The notes beneath the pieces were generated by a model, which had not been told where the DNA came from, made no database searches, and was given only the letters and a program-made list of their open reading frames with translations. A stretch of 5,325 bases of DNA from Armatimonadetes bacterium UBA5829 (lineage in GTDB: Bacteria; Armatimonadota; UBA5829): assembly GCA_002431715.1 (NCBI GenBank), contig DJHI01000205.1:727-6051 (forward strand), written 5' to 3'. Position numbers and translations under genes: made by a program. Position 1 is the stretch's first letter, and each line of letters opens with the position of its first letter. Positions 5,189 through 5,325 of this stretch are shown in pieces.

Positions 5189-5325
5189 CTATTCTGCAGC
5201 GGATTCGCCTTCTGCGGCCGGTGTCTCGGCTGCTTCTTCGGCTGCCGCTTCTTCTTCAACAACAATATGCGGCGCTCTGCAGTTGACTACAAGGTTCTCG
5301 GAATCCGTCAGGACTTCAACATCCT
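5189..5325 (-). CDS. rplY: 50S ribosomal protein bL25 (CTC/TL5 type), C-terminal end (partial)
   Basis: The last 44 residues of a minus-strand gene that enters from the right edge, in frame to a TAG stop at 5191-5189. The visible sequence begins DVEVLTDSENLVVNCRAP and continues into a tail rich in Ala and Glu (EEEAAAEEAAETPAAEGE). The ENLVV...APxxVVEEE pattern followed by an acidic Ala/Glu tail is typical of the C-terminus of the long, two-domain bL25 (CTC or TL5 form), which binds 5S rRNA in the large ribosomal subunit. The identification rests on a short low-complexity end, so another acidic-tailed protein cannot be excluded. The usual partner gene pth, if present, would be outside the window: it is not between this stop and the terminator. 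A well-formed terminator follows directly. Confidence 0.7.
   Translation of the reverse strand, partial: DVEVLTDSENLVVNCRAPHIVVEEEAAAEEAAETPAAEGESAAE

Overview
The window is bacterial chromosomal DNA of roughly balanced base composition. It has compact intergenic regions, clear sigma-70-type promoters and strong Shine-Dalgarno sequences, and at least one TTG start. It carries seven protein genes, two of them cut by the window edges. I see no RNA gene, insertion sequence, CRISPR array or phage gene. A McsA/McsB pair points to a Gram-positive lineage or one of the less studied phyla that also have protein-arginine phosphorylation. The McsA is unusually short and no CtsR gene precedes it, which argues against a typical Bacillus-like Firmicute. 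An Armatimonadota- or Chloroflexota-like organism is only a guess.

Left part (1-1840, minus strand): a branched-chain amino acid aminotransferase gene (ilvE) reads leftward from a well-formed promoter. A 91-base gap follows, holding a long imperfect inverted repeat and three evenly spaced 11-base motifs. Then come mcsA and mcsB, which overlap by four bases (ATGA) and are translationally coupled. mcsB runs off the left edge. McsA/McsB form the protein-arginine kinase system that marks damaged proteins and regulators for Clp proteolysis. Here it sits behind an amino acid gene instead of the usual ctsR.

Middle part (1978-3486): a sugar phosphate isomerase/epimerase-type TIM-barrel gene (minus) and a small TPR protein gene (plus) diverge from a 177-base region. 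Each has a promoter with 17-base spacing. Almost exactly between the two -35 boxes lies a 16-base near-palindrome with an AAGCGCTT core, which resembles LacI-family operators. This is the best candidate for a shared regulatory switch in the window.

Right part (3487-5325): a plus-strand gene encodes an orphan membrane sensor with about eight membrane segments and a C-terminal GAF domain but no recognisable output domain. It converges on the 3' end of a minus-strand gene for ribosomal protein bL25 (CTC/TL5-like, with an Ala/Glu-rich tail). A rho-independent terminator for the bL25 gene separates them.

Most of the window is ordinary housekeeping and accessory gene content. The points worth following up are the atypical mcsAB arrangement with its repeat-bearing leader, the operator-like dyad, and the output-less GAF membrane protein.
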